Part shown: piece by piece, positions 27,284 through 34,738 of the stretch | How the letters are laid out: every line of letters begins with the position of its first letter | Numbering within the stretch: the first letter of the stretch is position 1 | Origin: SXZD01 sp034680345 | Lineage (GTDB): Bacteria > Pseudomonadota > Gammaproteobacteria > Burkholderiales > Burkholderiaceae_B | Assembly: GCA_034680345.1 (NCBI GenBank) | Contig: JAXISZ010000009.1 | Coordinates: 7,979 to 71,978, forward strand | Direction of reading: 5' to 3' | DNA length: 64,000 nt | Notes under the pieces: model-generated | What the model was told of the DNA's origin: nothing | Databases searched by the model: none | What the model saw: the letters and a program-made list of their open reading frames with translations, nothing else | Program-made: the position numbers and the translations under genes

Positions 27284-28055
27284 GGTTTTCCCTTAAAAAA
27301 GATAAATAAATATTCATGTCTATAGGATTAAATGTCTGATCATTGGGGTATAAATTCATACAGCTTAATTCATCAGGTATTTGTAAAACATGACTATTAG
27401 ATTTTGATGTTTCAATAAGATTTTTAAATTTTATAAAACCATGTGCTGCGTTTAAATTATTTAATAAGTTATTATCAAATAAAATGTTGCAATGACTTAT
27501 AGAAAATAATTGGGTGAGTATAATCGAATCACTTAATTGGGCCGATGCAATTTGTTTTACTGTTGCATTTGCATTGAGAATATTCTCTAATAGAGATTTT
27601 TTATAAATAAATAGATTGTCTTGGGTTTTAATAATAATATTAGAATTAATTTCGTGTGTCTGCATACCAATAGAAAATCGATTTTTTGCTAAAAAATTAT
27701 TTATTCTGAATAAAGCTTCTTCGGTATTACTGCATGCTCTTAGGTTTATAAAACATTCATCGGCTATATGATATTGAATTTGTTGAATAGAAGATAATTC
27801 ATCAGCTGAAAAAAATTCTTGGCTGGGTGCAATTGAATTGGGCGCCATTTCAACATCATTTGATGTATTTGTTTCACCGATGTTCAAATGAGTTGGGGTA
27901 GTTTGTTCAAACAATACCCTTCTTGTTTTTACAGTTTTTGAACTGTTCTGAGAAGTATTTTCATCGTCGCTGTAATAAGACGGTCTTTTAAGAGATTTTT
28001 TTTCAGGTGTTTTGATTAAAAAAGGGTCTGTGTTTTTAAGAGGCGAAGATTGCAT
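27273..28055 (-). CDS. Orphan AT-rich protein (260 residues), upstream partner of the deaminase-like gene
   Basis: No family recognised. The first 95 residues are polar and rich in Ser, Thr, Lys and Asn, with two basic clusters (PEKKSLKRPSYY and KTVKTRRVLFEQ). The rest is a mixed helix/strand region with several Leu-Asn rich parts (LLENILNANATVKQIA, ILFDNNLLNNLNAA). No signal peptide or membrane segment. It ends inside the next gene: its last codons contain that gene's ATG, an 11-base overlap that implies translational coupling. Composition matches the other orphan genes here. A secreted effector or chaperone-like partner are possible; neither is shown. Confidence 0.7.
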   Translation of the reverse strand: MQSSPLKNTDPFLIKTPEKKSLKRPSYYSDDENTSQNSSKTVKTRRVLFEQTTPTHLNIGETNTSNDVEMAPNSIAPSQEFFSADELSSIQQIQYHIADECFINLRACSNTEEALFRINNFLAKNRFSIGMQTHEINSNIIIKTQDNLFIYKKSLLENILNANATVKQIASAQLSDSIILTQLFSISHCNILFDNNLLNNLNAAHGFIKFKNLIETSKSNSHVLQIPDELSCMNLYPNDQTFNPIDMNIYLSFLRENHDY

Positions 28056-28162
28056 AATTGACTCAGTTTCTCATTTTGATGTTTAAATTAGTTTATAGGT
28101 GACTTCGTTTTGTTTGCTATTGTTATATGATCGGTAACTTGCTAAGTTTTCTCGATTAACGT

Positions 28163-28468
28163 TTAGCGTAACTTGGTTGCGTGACAAAAGAGCCATTTGG
28201 CCGAGAGCCAATTGACTCTGAGGGTATGTTCAATTGCTTGTCTTGGTTGTGTTCTAAACAACAGGTGGGTAGCAGCGCTTAGTAAGCGTGGCACATGAAT
28301 GTTTCGAATTTGTGTTGCTGCAAGCGCGTTTCTCGCAGTATTTAAAATTGCGTTAGGGCAACTTATGTCCGGTGTTTGTTGTGTTGTTTGCCTGTTATTT
28401 GGTTGGTTGTGAATGTTAGTGAGCGTTAGATTAATTGGTGTATTATTGCTATTGATGCAAGAGGTCAT
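28163..28468 (-). CDS. Possible small hypothetical gene (101 residues)
   Basis: A frame starting MTSCINSNNTPINL, with a polar Asn/Thr/Gln-rich first 40 residues and a more basic helical second half (LLSAATHLLFRTQPRQAIEHTL). No ribosome site is evident and no family is recognised. It faces the same way as the two-gene orphan unit and could be part of that island or a remnant. I report it with low confidence because the region has no better candidate. Confidence 0.3.
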   Translation of the reverse strand: MTSCINSNNTPINLTLTNIHNQPNNRQTTQQTPDISCPNAILNTARNALAATQIRNIHVPRLLSAATHLLFRTQPRQAIEHTLRVNWLSAKWLFCHATKLR

Positions 28469-28537
28469 AATTCAAAGTAATTTCATAATATAACTATGAG
28501 TGACTTTTAATATTATTAAAGTTGCATTAATAATTAA

Positions 28538-29575
28538 TTAGCTTATTTTAGTTAACCACATGGCGTCCCCGTAGCTAAAAAAACGGTATTCTTTTTCAAT
28601 TGCGTGTTGGTAGGCTCTGCGAATATTTTTAAGGCCAGAAAATGCGGACACCAGCATTAGCAGCGTGCTTTTAGGTAAGTGAAAATTAGTGATTAAAGCA
28701 TCAACCACTTTAAATGGGTAGCCTGGAGTAATAAAAATTTCTGTATCACCGCAAGCGGCTTGTTTTTGCCATGCCCAAGATTCAAGCGCTCTCAGGCTGG
28801 TGGTACCAACCGCAACAATTTTTCCGCCTTGTTTTCGAGTTTCTTCTAATTGGTTTTGCGTTGCTTCATCGATACAATACCATTCGCTGTGCATGGTATG
28901 TTTAGAGATGTCTTCAGTTTTTACTGGTAAAAAAGTGCCTGCTCCAACATGTAACGTGAGTTCGGCTAAACGGATGTTTTTCTCAGTTAACGTTTGAAGT
29001 AGCTCGGTGGTAAAGTGCAGTCCTGCAGTGGGTGCCGCCACAGCCCCAAGATTTTTGGCGTAAACAGTTTGGTAGCGTTGTTCATCGATGCTTTCTGGGA
29101 TGTGTTTGATGTAGGGTGGGAGGGGTAGCTTACCGCAAGTTTCAATGATGTCTAGTGTTGAAATATTAGTTTTTTGGCCAATTGCGTGTAACGCTAATTT
29201 AAACATCATGTTTTTTCTGGAGATCACCTCAGCTTGAAACTCAGGGGTAATATTTAGATATGTGCCAGGTTTTGGCATATGGCTTGCTCGCAGCATAGCA
29301 AGAATGTACCTATCGTCTAAAATCCTTTCAACAAAAATTTCAACTCGTCCGCCTGTGGGTTTTGTTGCGAACAACCGAGCGTGTATAACCTTGGTATTGT
29401 TAAACACTAAAACGTCTTTTGGGCTTAGCAGTTCAATAATATTTGAAAAGACAGCGTCTTTAATTTCGTTTTTTTCATTCAGTATAAGCAGTTTAGAAAG
29501 GTTGCGATGTGCATTTGGTAGCTGTGCAATCAGATGCTCAGGCAAGTGGTAGTCAAAATCTAAGAGGCTTAGCAT
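28538..29575 (-). CDS. queA: S-adenosylmethionine:tRNA ribosyltransferase-isomerase QueA
   Basis: Transfers and isomerises the ribosyl moiety of SAM onto preQ1-modified tRNA, giving epoxyqueuosine. The 345-residue length is normal. Recognisable parts are LDFDYHLPEHLIAQ at the start, VLVFNNTKVIHARLF, VAAPTAGLHFTTELL, LHVGAGTFLPV, and the end ITNFHLPKSTLLMLVSAFSG. It stands alone between the orphan island and the tRNA-Leu gene. Confidence 0.97.
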   Translation of the reverse strand: MLSLLDFDYHLPEHLIAQLPNAHRNLSKLLILNEKNEIKDAVFSNIIELLSPKDVLVFNNTKVIHARLFATKPTGGRVEIFVERILDDRYILAMLRASHMPKPGTYLNITPEFQAEVISRKNMMFKLALHAIGQKTNISTLDIIETCGKLPLPPYIKHIPESIDEQRYQTVYAKNLGAVAAPTAGLHFTTELLQTLTEKNIRLAELTLHVGAGTFLPVKTEDISKHTMHSEWYCIDEATQNQLEETRKQGGKIVAVGTTSLRALESWAWQKQAACGDTEIFITPGYPFKVVDALITNFHLPKSTLLMLVSAFSGLKNIRRAYQHAIEKEYRFFSYGDAMWLTKIS

Positions 29576-29670
29576 AAGTAGTCACCGCAATAAAAGTTTT
29601 TTAAAGTGCTTGATAAGCTAAATAAAGTTGAAGAAATTGACAAAGATTAATTCAAAGGATTATAAAAAAA

Positions 29671-29696
29671 GCCTGTTGGTTTGGTACCCAACAGGC
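29671..29696. terminator. Rho-independent terminator behind tRNA-Leu
   Basis: A 9-bp stem GCCTGTTGG/CCAACAGGC (29671-29679 and 29688-29696) with an 8-base loop. It has seven As on its left side (29664-29670), which read as Ts for minus-strand transcripts, and Ts on its right. It suits termination of the minus-strand tRNA. Confidence 0.88.
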
Positions 29697-29709
29697 TTTT
29701 TCATTTTTT

Positions 29710-29796
29710 TGGTGCCGGGAGAGGGACTCGAACCCTCACGGTGTTACCACCACTGGATTTTGAGTCCAGCGCGTCTACCGGTTCCGCCATCCCGGC
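29710..29796 (-). tRNA. tRNA-Leu (anticodon CAA)
   Basis: On the minus strand the sequence starts GCCGGGA and ends TCCCGGC-A-CCA, so the acceptor stem pairs fully and CCA is encoded. The anticodon stem CTGGA/TCCAG holds the loop CTCAAAA, anticodon CAA, reading UUG. A long variable arm (TGGTGGTAACACCG) marks class II and so leucine. The T-arm GAGGGTTCGAGTCCCTC is standard. Length 87 bases including CCA. Confidence 0.96.
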
Positions 29797-29859
29797 GAAT
29801 TCATAATTATACACAAAAATATTGTTATTGTTTAGCAGGCCAATCATTGAAGGGTGATT

Positions 29860-30456
29860 TTATTGCTGTCCAATTTTAGTTTCGGTACCTAGAAAAAGGT
29901 TTTTAATGTTTTTTTTGTGTTTATAAATCAGTGTAAAACAGATGAGTACTACGCAACCAAATTGTAAGTTAACACCAAATAAAAGGGCGTTGTAAAAAAT
30001 TGCAAATAATGCGGCAACAATAGCCGCCAGTGAAGAATATCGAAAAAAGTAGGCCACAATAAGCCAAGTCAGCGCTGTGGCAAGACCTAATATCGGGTGG
30101 TAAGCTAGAAAAACGCCAAGCGCGGTAGCTACCCCTTTGCCCCCTTTGAATTGAAAAAAAACAGGATACAAGTGCCCTAAAAAAGCAGCACAACCGGCTA
30201 GGTAAATGGTATTTTCATTGATGTGTGCAGACAGAAGTTGACACATATAAACAGCTGCGGCGCCTTTGGCCATGTCCCCTAAAAGTGTAAATAGGGCTAG
30301 CAATTTGCGGCCAGAGCGCAAAATATTAGTGGCACCAGGGTTTTTGGAGCCATAGCTGCGGGGGTCATCCAACCCTTTGATACGTGTGATTAGCACTGCA
30401 AAAGAAACAGAGCCAAGTAAATAAGCCATGGTAAGAATGAAAAAATCTATTTTCAA
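29860..30456 (-). CDS. plsY: Glycerol-3-phosphate acyltransferase PlsY
   Basis: An inner-membrane enzyme that acylates glycerol-3-phosphate from acyl-phosphate, the first step of phospholipid synthesis. It has about five hydrophobic segments. The family motifs are AYLLGSVSFA, GSKNPGATNILRSG, FLGHLYPVFFQFKGGKGVATALG and the closing hydrophobic helix. I prefer the TTG at 30456, because AAAGGA lies eight bases ahead and the protein then begins close to its first helix. An upstream ATG at 30477 would add seven residues and swallow that ribosome site. Confidence 0.93.
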   Translation of the reverse strand: MKIDFFILTMAYLLGSVSFAVLITRIKGLDDPRSYGSKNPGATNILRSGRKLLALFTLLGDMAKGAAAVYMCQLLSAHINENTIYLAGCAAFLGHLYPVFFQFKGGKGVATALGVFLAYHPILGLATALTWLIVAYFFRYSSLAAIVAALFAIFYNALLFGVNLQFGCVVLICFTLIYKHKKNIKNLFLGTETKIGQQ

Positions 30457-30725
30457 CTGTTTATCCTTTACGATCATACAATAAATTTAGATTGTAAAAT
30501 AAATTTTGATCGGGTTAATTTTTTAAAATTAATCAACAGGTTAATTGCGTAGCTAATTTTATGCTTAATTTTTTGAATTGTCTTTGTTTTGCGTTTTTTT
30601 GGTCTTTGTGGGGGGGGTATGGGCTCACATTAAGTTCAGCAACGATTATCGCTTTTTTTACTTAAAAGAGGAACTTTGTTTCAAAATCTGTTACGAAATA
30701 TTAATTATTTTTTATTGGATTTTTT

Positions 30726-32600
30726 ATGGATCCTTCCAACGTGCAAATCTCCACCCAATTTGTTGCAGTTACCTATAATCAAAAAAACCAACAGGCTCCA
30801 AAAAAAAATTTTGACGAGACATCAAAAGACGATATTATTGGAAAAATAGATAGAAAATTAATTAATCCTGCTAAGAATTTAAAACTTAGTCGAAAAAATT
30901 TAGAAACACTCATTAAGCGGCTTAGAGTTGTTGATCAATTAATTGAAAATATAAATAATGGAGAATTTAAATCTTATGAGTCACGAGAAAAAACCAAAGA
31001 ATATTCAATTAAACGCTTTTGGAAATTTAACTTTTTAAAAAAGTATTCTTTGTTTCAGGGGGCGCATCGAAAAGTTTTCAATAAAATTTCTAGTCGATAT
31101 TCTTTGGACAAAAATGAAGGAAAATCAGATGAAATCGAAAAATTAATTCAAGGTTTGAAAGAAAAGAAAGAAGAAATGATAAATTTAATTAAAAATAAAT
31201 TGCTTGTTAAACGTTTTGAAGAAGAATTTTCTGAGATACAAAAACTGCCAAAAATTGGAAAGCCAGTTAAATATTTCAATGATCAACGCGACTATAATGG
31301 CTGCAAAGGCTTTCTTGAGAATCAAAATGTAACCTTATTTGATTTTAGAAAAATCAAAGGGATTTTTCCAAAAGAAACGCCAGAATATAAAATTTTGAAA
31401 AATGTATTATTAAAAGGATCAATTACAAAAGATCAACTTGAAAATACTAACGATTATTTTTTAACTCCCGATGAATTGTATAAACAAAGATGGTCGAGTT
31501 TGTTAAAATTATTTGGAATAGCTGAAAATACAACAGACTCTTCTCAAAAAAACAATTGTCAAAAATATTTTGATACATTGGTTAGCATGTTTAATCAAAA
31601 TAATTATGAAAAAGGTGATTCTAATTTAATTGCCAATGATTTTCATAAAAAACTTAAGGAATATACCAACTGGTGTTTAAATCCATCAGACCTGAGCCCT
31701 CATAAAAATGATGATATGTTTCGGTTTTTTAGTTTGATAAAACAAAATTTTGGGGAAAAGTCTAGTAGTGAACAAGAAATAAATTTTTCTATGTATTCTT
31801 ACATTAAATTATTTATTGATGATAGTCGCCTTTTACAAAAAAACGAAGAAGGCGGAAGCGAAATAATAAATGCTTTAGGTGGTAATAATGTGCTTGATTT
31901 ATTGTTTTCTAAATTAGTTTCTTCTGATATTGCAAAATCAATTAAAACTGATAAGTTAATTGAAAATTGTAGAAAAACCATTCTTGAAGGCGTTATTTCC
32001 TATGGTGAATCTAAACATCAATTTAAACCAGATGGTAATTATAAAACTAATGATGATGTATTGAAGAGTAATTTTTTTAAATGTTTAACGCATATTGAAT
32101 TAACACTGAATCAATTCAAGAAAGAGGCATGTGACACTTTTACTGCTACTAATATTAAAATACAAGAATTAATTGGTGCATATTCTAGCGTTATTAAGGG
32201 TGAAAATCGTGAAAAATTATTTTTGTCATCTATCCAAGAAATTTTGACGCCAGAACTCTCCAATTCAGAAAGTTTAGGTTCATTAATTAATAAAATATCA
32301 GAAAATTTAAAAACCGGTGACAGATACAAAGGTAACCCGGATGTTACAATTGAAAAGAGATATAATCAGATTATTGAATCCAACAAAAAAATAATTAACG
32401 ATACAGCTATTGACGATACAGCTAATAAAAATAAAAATAAAAATAAAAATAATCAAATTTTAAATCATTGCAAGGAACAAATTAAATTATTAAAATCTCT
32501 AGAGTCTCTTATTAATGAAAGGAGTAAACAAATAATTCAAGACAAAGGGTTTTTTTGGGAGGTACCGCAAAATGCACAAAATAATGGTACAAATTCGTAA
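30726..32600 (+). CDS. Large orphan AT-rich protein (624 residues)
   Basis: Not recognised. The protein is rich in Lys, Asn, Glu and Ile, with long predicted helices and coiled-coil character near 45-80 (LKLSRKNLETLIKRLRVVDQ), 120-160 (EKLIQGLKEKKEEM) and at the end. It has no signal peptide, membrane segment or clear catalytic motif, and few cysteines. The ATG at 30726 lacks a good ribosome site. Near the C-terminus an in-frame AATAAA repeat gives KNKNKNKN. Base composition is much lower in GC than flanking plsY and xerD. It stands alone between housekeeping genes, like the other orphans here. A secreted effector is a reasonable but unproven guess. Confidence 0.75.
   Translation: MDPSNVQISTQFVAVTYNQKNQQAPKKNFDETSKDDIIGKIDRKLINPAKNLKLSRKNLETLIKRLRVVDQLIENINNGEFKSYESREKTKEYSIKRFWKFNFLKKYSLFQGAHRKVFNKISSRYSLDKNEGKSDEIEKLIQGLKEKKEEMINLIKNKLLVKRFEEEFSEIQKLPKIGKPVKYFNDQRDYNGCKGFLENQNVTLFDFRKIKGIFPKETPEYKILKNVLLKGSITKDQLENTNDYFLTPDELYKQRWSSLLKLFGIAENTTDSSQKNNCQKYFDTLVSMFNQNNYEKGDSNLIANDFHKKLKEYTNWCLNPSDLSPHKNDDMFRFFSLIKQNFGEKSSSEQEINFSMYSYIKLFIDDSRLLQKNEEGGSEIINALGGNNVLDLLFSKLVSSDIAKSIKTDKLIENCRKTILEGVISYGESKHQFKPDGNYKTNDDVLKSNFFKCLTHIELTLNQFKKEACDTFTATNIKIQELIGAYSSVIKGENREKLFLSSIQEILTPELSNSESLGSLINKISENLKTGDRYKGNPDVTIEKRYNQIIESNKKIINDTAIDDTANKNKNKNKNNQILNHCKEQIKLLKSLESLINERSKQIIQDKGFFWEVPQNAQNNGTNS
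32424..32453 (+). repeat. Hexanucleotide repeat (AATAAA) in coding sequence
   Basis: Four complete AATAAA units and a partial fifth, coding alternating Asn and Lys. Unit length keeps the frame, so slippage would change the linker length only. Confidence 0.85.
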
Positions 32601-32745
32601 AATTCGGCACAGTCATTCATGATTAAACAGAATAAGTAGATGCTGCCTAGCAGAAAAAGTTAGATTCTTTAATGTCCTTGTTATAATTGCTCATCTTGAT
32701 CGAGATGATTTTCTTGATTTATGTTTGGTAAAGATGAGCTTTTTG

Positions 32746-33687
32746 TTAGTTTGCTTTGCCTCGCGGATGATGATCCACCATTAAATTGCGTAGGCGTTCT
32801 TGCGCCACATGGGTGTAGATTTGAGTGCTGGTAATGTCTGCATGACCCAGTAGAATCTGCACCACACGCAAATCTGCCCCATTGTTTAATAAATGGGTTG
32901 CAAACGCGTGGCGTAAAATATGAGGGCTAAGTGGTGCTGAAATATTTGTTTTAACTGCGTACTGTCGAATTGTTTTCCAGAAACCCATCCGAGACATGGG
33001 TTTTCCTTGGTAATTTAAAAAAACAAAGGCGCTTTTTTGTCGCTTAAGTAGTTGCGGTCTAACATCTGTATAGTAACGTTGCACGCTTTCTATTGCCCAT
33101 TGCCCTAATGGAACAAGACGTTCTTTATTGCCTTTGCCTATTATTTTAACTAGACCAGCGTTTAAATCGACTTGATTTAATTGAAGTCCAACCAGTTCGC
33201 TTACCCGTAAACCTGTGGCGTACAAGGTTTCTAGCATGGCTTTATCGCGAATACCTAGAGGGGTTTCCGTGTTTGGGCTAGATAGTAATTTATTAACCGT
33301 ATCTTCAGATAAAATTTTGGGTAACAAAATGCCTGTTCGTGCTGGGCTGAGTTCTGTGCACGGGTTGTGTTTGACGTGAGCGTGTTCTATGGCCCAACGG
33401 TAAAATCGGCGAATAGCGGTAATGCGCCTGTTTAATGATGTGGCCTTGTCATGTTTGCGCGATTGAATAAATTCGCTGAGGTTCTGCGTGTCTAGCGTGA
33501 GGATGGTTTTTTTTTGCTTTTCAGAAAAATTTACAAGAAGCCGTAAATCTTGCCTGTAGGCTTCTATACTTTTTTTTGAGAGCCCGTCCTCTAACCAGAG
33601 GTGATCACAAAACTGATCTATAAATGGTTCAAAAAATGGTTCCGTAAAAAATTCGCTATCATTTTTTGGAGGCTGAATTTTACGCAT
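32746..33687 (-). CDS. xerD: Site-specific tyrosine recombinase XerD
   Basis: Resolves chromosome dimers at dif together with XerC. The catalytic residues are visible: Arg in ATGLRVSELVGL, Lys in GKGNKERLVPLG, His and Arg in HILRHAFATHLL, His in LLGHADITSTQ and the nucleophile Tyr in IYTHVAQERL. The N-terminal SAM-like DNA-binding domain opens DHLWLEDGLSKKSIEAY. A longer frame to 33738 exists, but the Met at 33687 fits the family length (about 313 residues) and leaves room for a promoter against divergent pdxH. XerD rather than XerC is chosen from the GLSKKSIEAYRQDL start. Confidence 0.92.
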   Translation of the reverse strand: MRKIQPPKNDSEFFTEPFFEPFIDQFCDHLWLEDGLSKKSIEAYRQDLRLLVNFSEKQKKTILTLDTQNLSEFIQSRKHDKATSLNRRITAIRRFYRWAIEHAHVKHNPCTELSPARTGILLPKILSEDTVNKLLSSPNTETPLGIRDKAMLETLYATGLRVSELVGLQLNQVDLNAGLVKIIGKGNKERLVPLGQWAIESVQRYYTDVRPQLLKRQKSAFVFLNYQGKPMSRMGFWKTIRQYAVKTNISAPLSPHILRHAFATHLLNNGADLRVVQILLGHADITSTQIYTHVAQERLRNLMVDHHPRGKAN

Positions 33688-33755
33688 TGATGATTGCTGT
33701 GATAAAAACAATATTCTTGCATAATATGCGCTGAACAAAACTTAAAAAAACAGCA

Positions 33756-34394
33756 ATGACCTCACTTGCCGATTTACGTAAAGAGTACACTTTGTCTTCG
33801 TTAGACGAAGAAGACTTAGATAGCAGCCCATTTTCTCAATTTAAATTGTGGTTTGATCAAGCATTGTCTGCACAATTGCCTGAGCCCAATGCCATGACCT
33901 TAGCCACGGTTGGGGCTGCGGGTCGTCTGTCGGCGCGTATTGTTTTAGTTAAAGGTTTTGATAGTCGTGGTTTTACTTTTTTCACCAACTACGAAAGCCG
34001 CAAGGCGCAAGAGTTATTGAGCCATCCAATGGCGGCATTGCTGTTTCATTGGACAGAATTGGAGCGGCAAGTCAGAATCGAAGGGCGTGTTGAAAAAGTC
34101 AGTGAACAAGAGTCGGATCAATATTATCAAACGCGCCCATTGGGTAGTCGTCTTGGTGCTTGGGCTTCGCCACAGAGTCGGGTCTTAAAAGACCGTGCTG
34201 CTTTGGAACAATTGCTTAGTCAGCGGCAATTGCAGTTGGGCGATGAGCCAGAACGTCCACCCTTTTGGGGTGGGTACCGTTTGGTGCCTGATTTTTTTGA
34301 ATTTTGGCAGGGGCGGGCATCGCGTTTGCACGACCGCTTAACCTATTGTTTGCAAACAGATGGTGTTTGGCAAATTGCGCGCTTGGCTCCGTGA
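33756..34394 (+). CDS. pdxH: Pyridoxamine 5'-phosphate oxidase
   Basis: An FMN enzyme that makes pyridoxal 5'-phosphate. It has 212 residues, the usual length. The family blocks are MTLATVGAAGRLSARIVLVKG, GFTFFTNYESRKAQEL, FHWTELERQVRIEGRV, SRLGAWASPQS and the C-terminal PDFFEFWQGRASRLHDR, where FMN and substrate are held. It is divergent from xerD. PLP made by this enzyme is needed by BioA and CysM in this window. Confidence 0.96.
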   Translation: MTSLADLRKEYTLSSLDEEDLDSSPFSQFKLWFDQALSAQLPEPNAMTLATVGAAGRLSARIVLVKGFDSRGFTFFTNYESRKAQELLSHPMAALLFHWTELERQVRIEGRVEKVSEQESDQYYQTRPLGSRLGAWASPQSRVLKDRAALEQLLSQRQLQLGDEPERPPFWGGYRLVPDFFEFWQGRASRLHDRLTYCLQTDGVWQIARLAP

Positions 34395-34683
34395 CATTCT
34401 TAACGGTTTAAAATTAAGCAACCCCCACCCATTTTTTCTAAGATTTTTGAAAAAAAGAATTTTTTCTTATTGCGTAAATATGAAGGGTGCTGAAGAAACG
34501 GTCTTCGATTTTTTTAACCCTTTAGGTTGTGACGTATTCCTAGATTAAATAATTTTTTGGCTAATATTTTATCTGGTCTGATGATTTAATTTATTTGAGA
34601 AAAATATGGCTTAAAAGTTGTACTGGTATTTGAAAACCATTTTAATATCATGGTCTTGTGTTGTTTTATTTTTTGTGTGCGGC
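34395..34683. other. Intergenic stretch after pdxH
   Basis: AT-rich and without a convincing gene. A frame overlapping the end of pdxH and running to 34548 has no family resemblance. No strong hairpin is visible. The promoter of the next gene lies at its right end. Confidence 0.6.
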
Positions 34684-34713
34684 TTAACAAGCCGGGCTTG
34701 GCTAGGTTACAAT
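34684..34713 (+). promoter_or_regulatory. Promoter for the giant FAD/Fe-S oxidoreductase
   Basis: TTAACA at 34684-34689, an 18-base spacer and TACAAT at 34708-34713, with the ATG 26 bases further on. Each hexamer differs from consensus at one position. Confidence 0.5.
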
Positions 34714-34738
34714 CTCTTTTTAGCAGTTTAGGCTTGGT

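Noticed and set aside
30578..30778. Short hydrophobic frame ahead of the large orphan
   Set aside because: It overlaps the orphan's start in another frame and has no ribosome site; probably AT-rich intergenic sequence.
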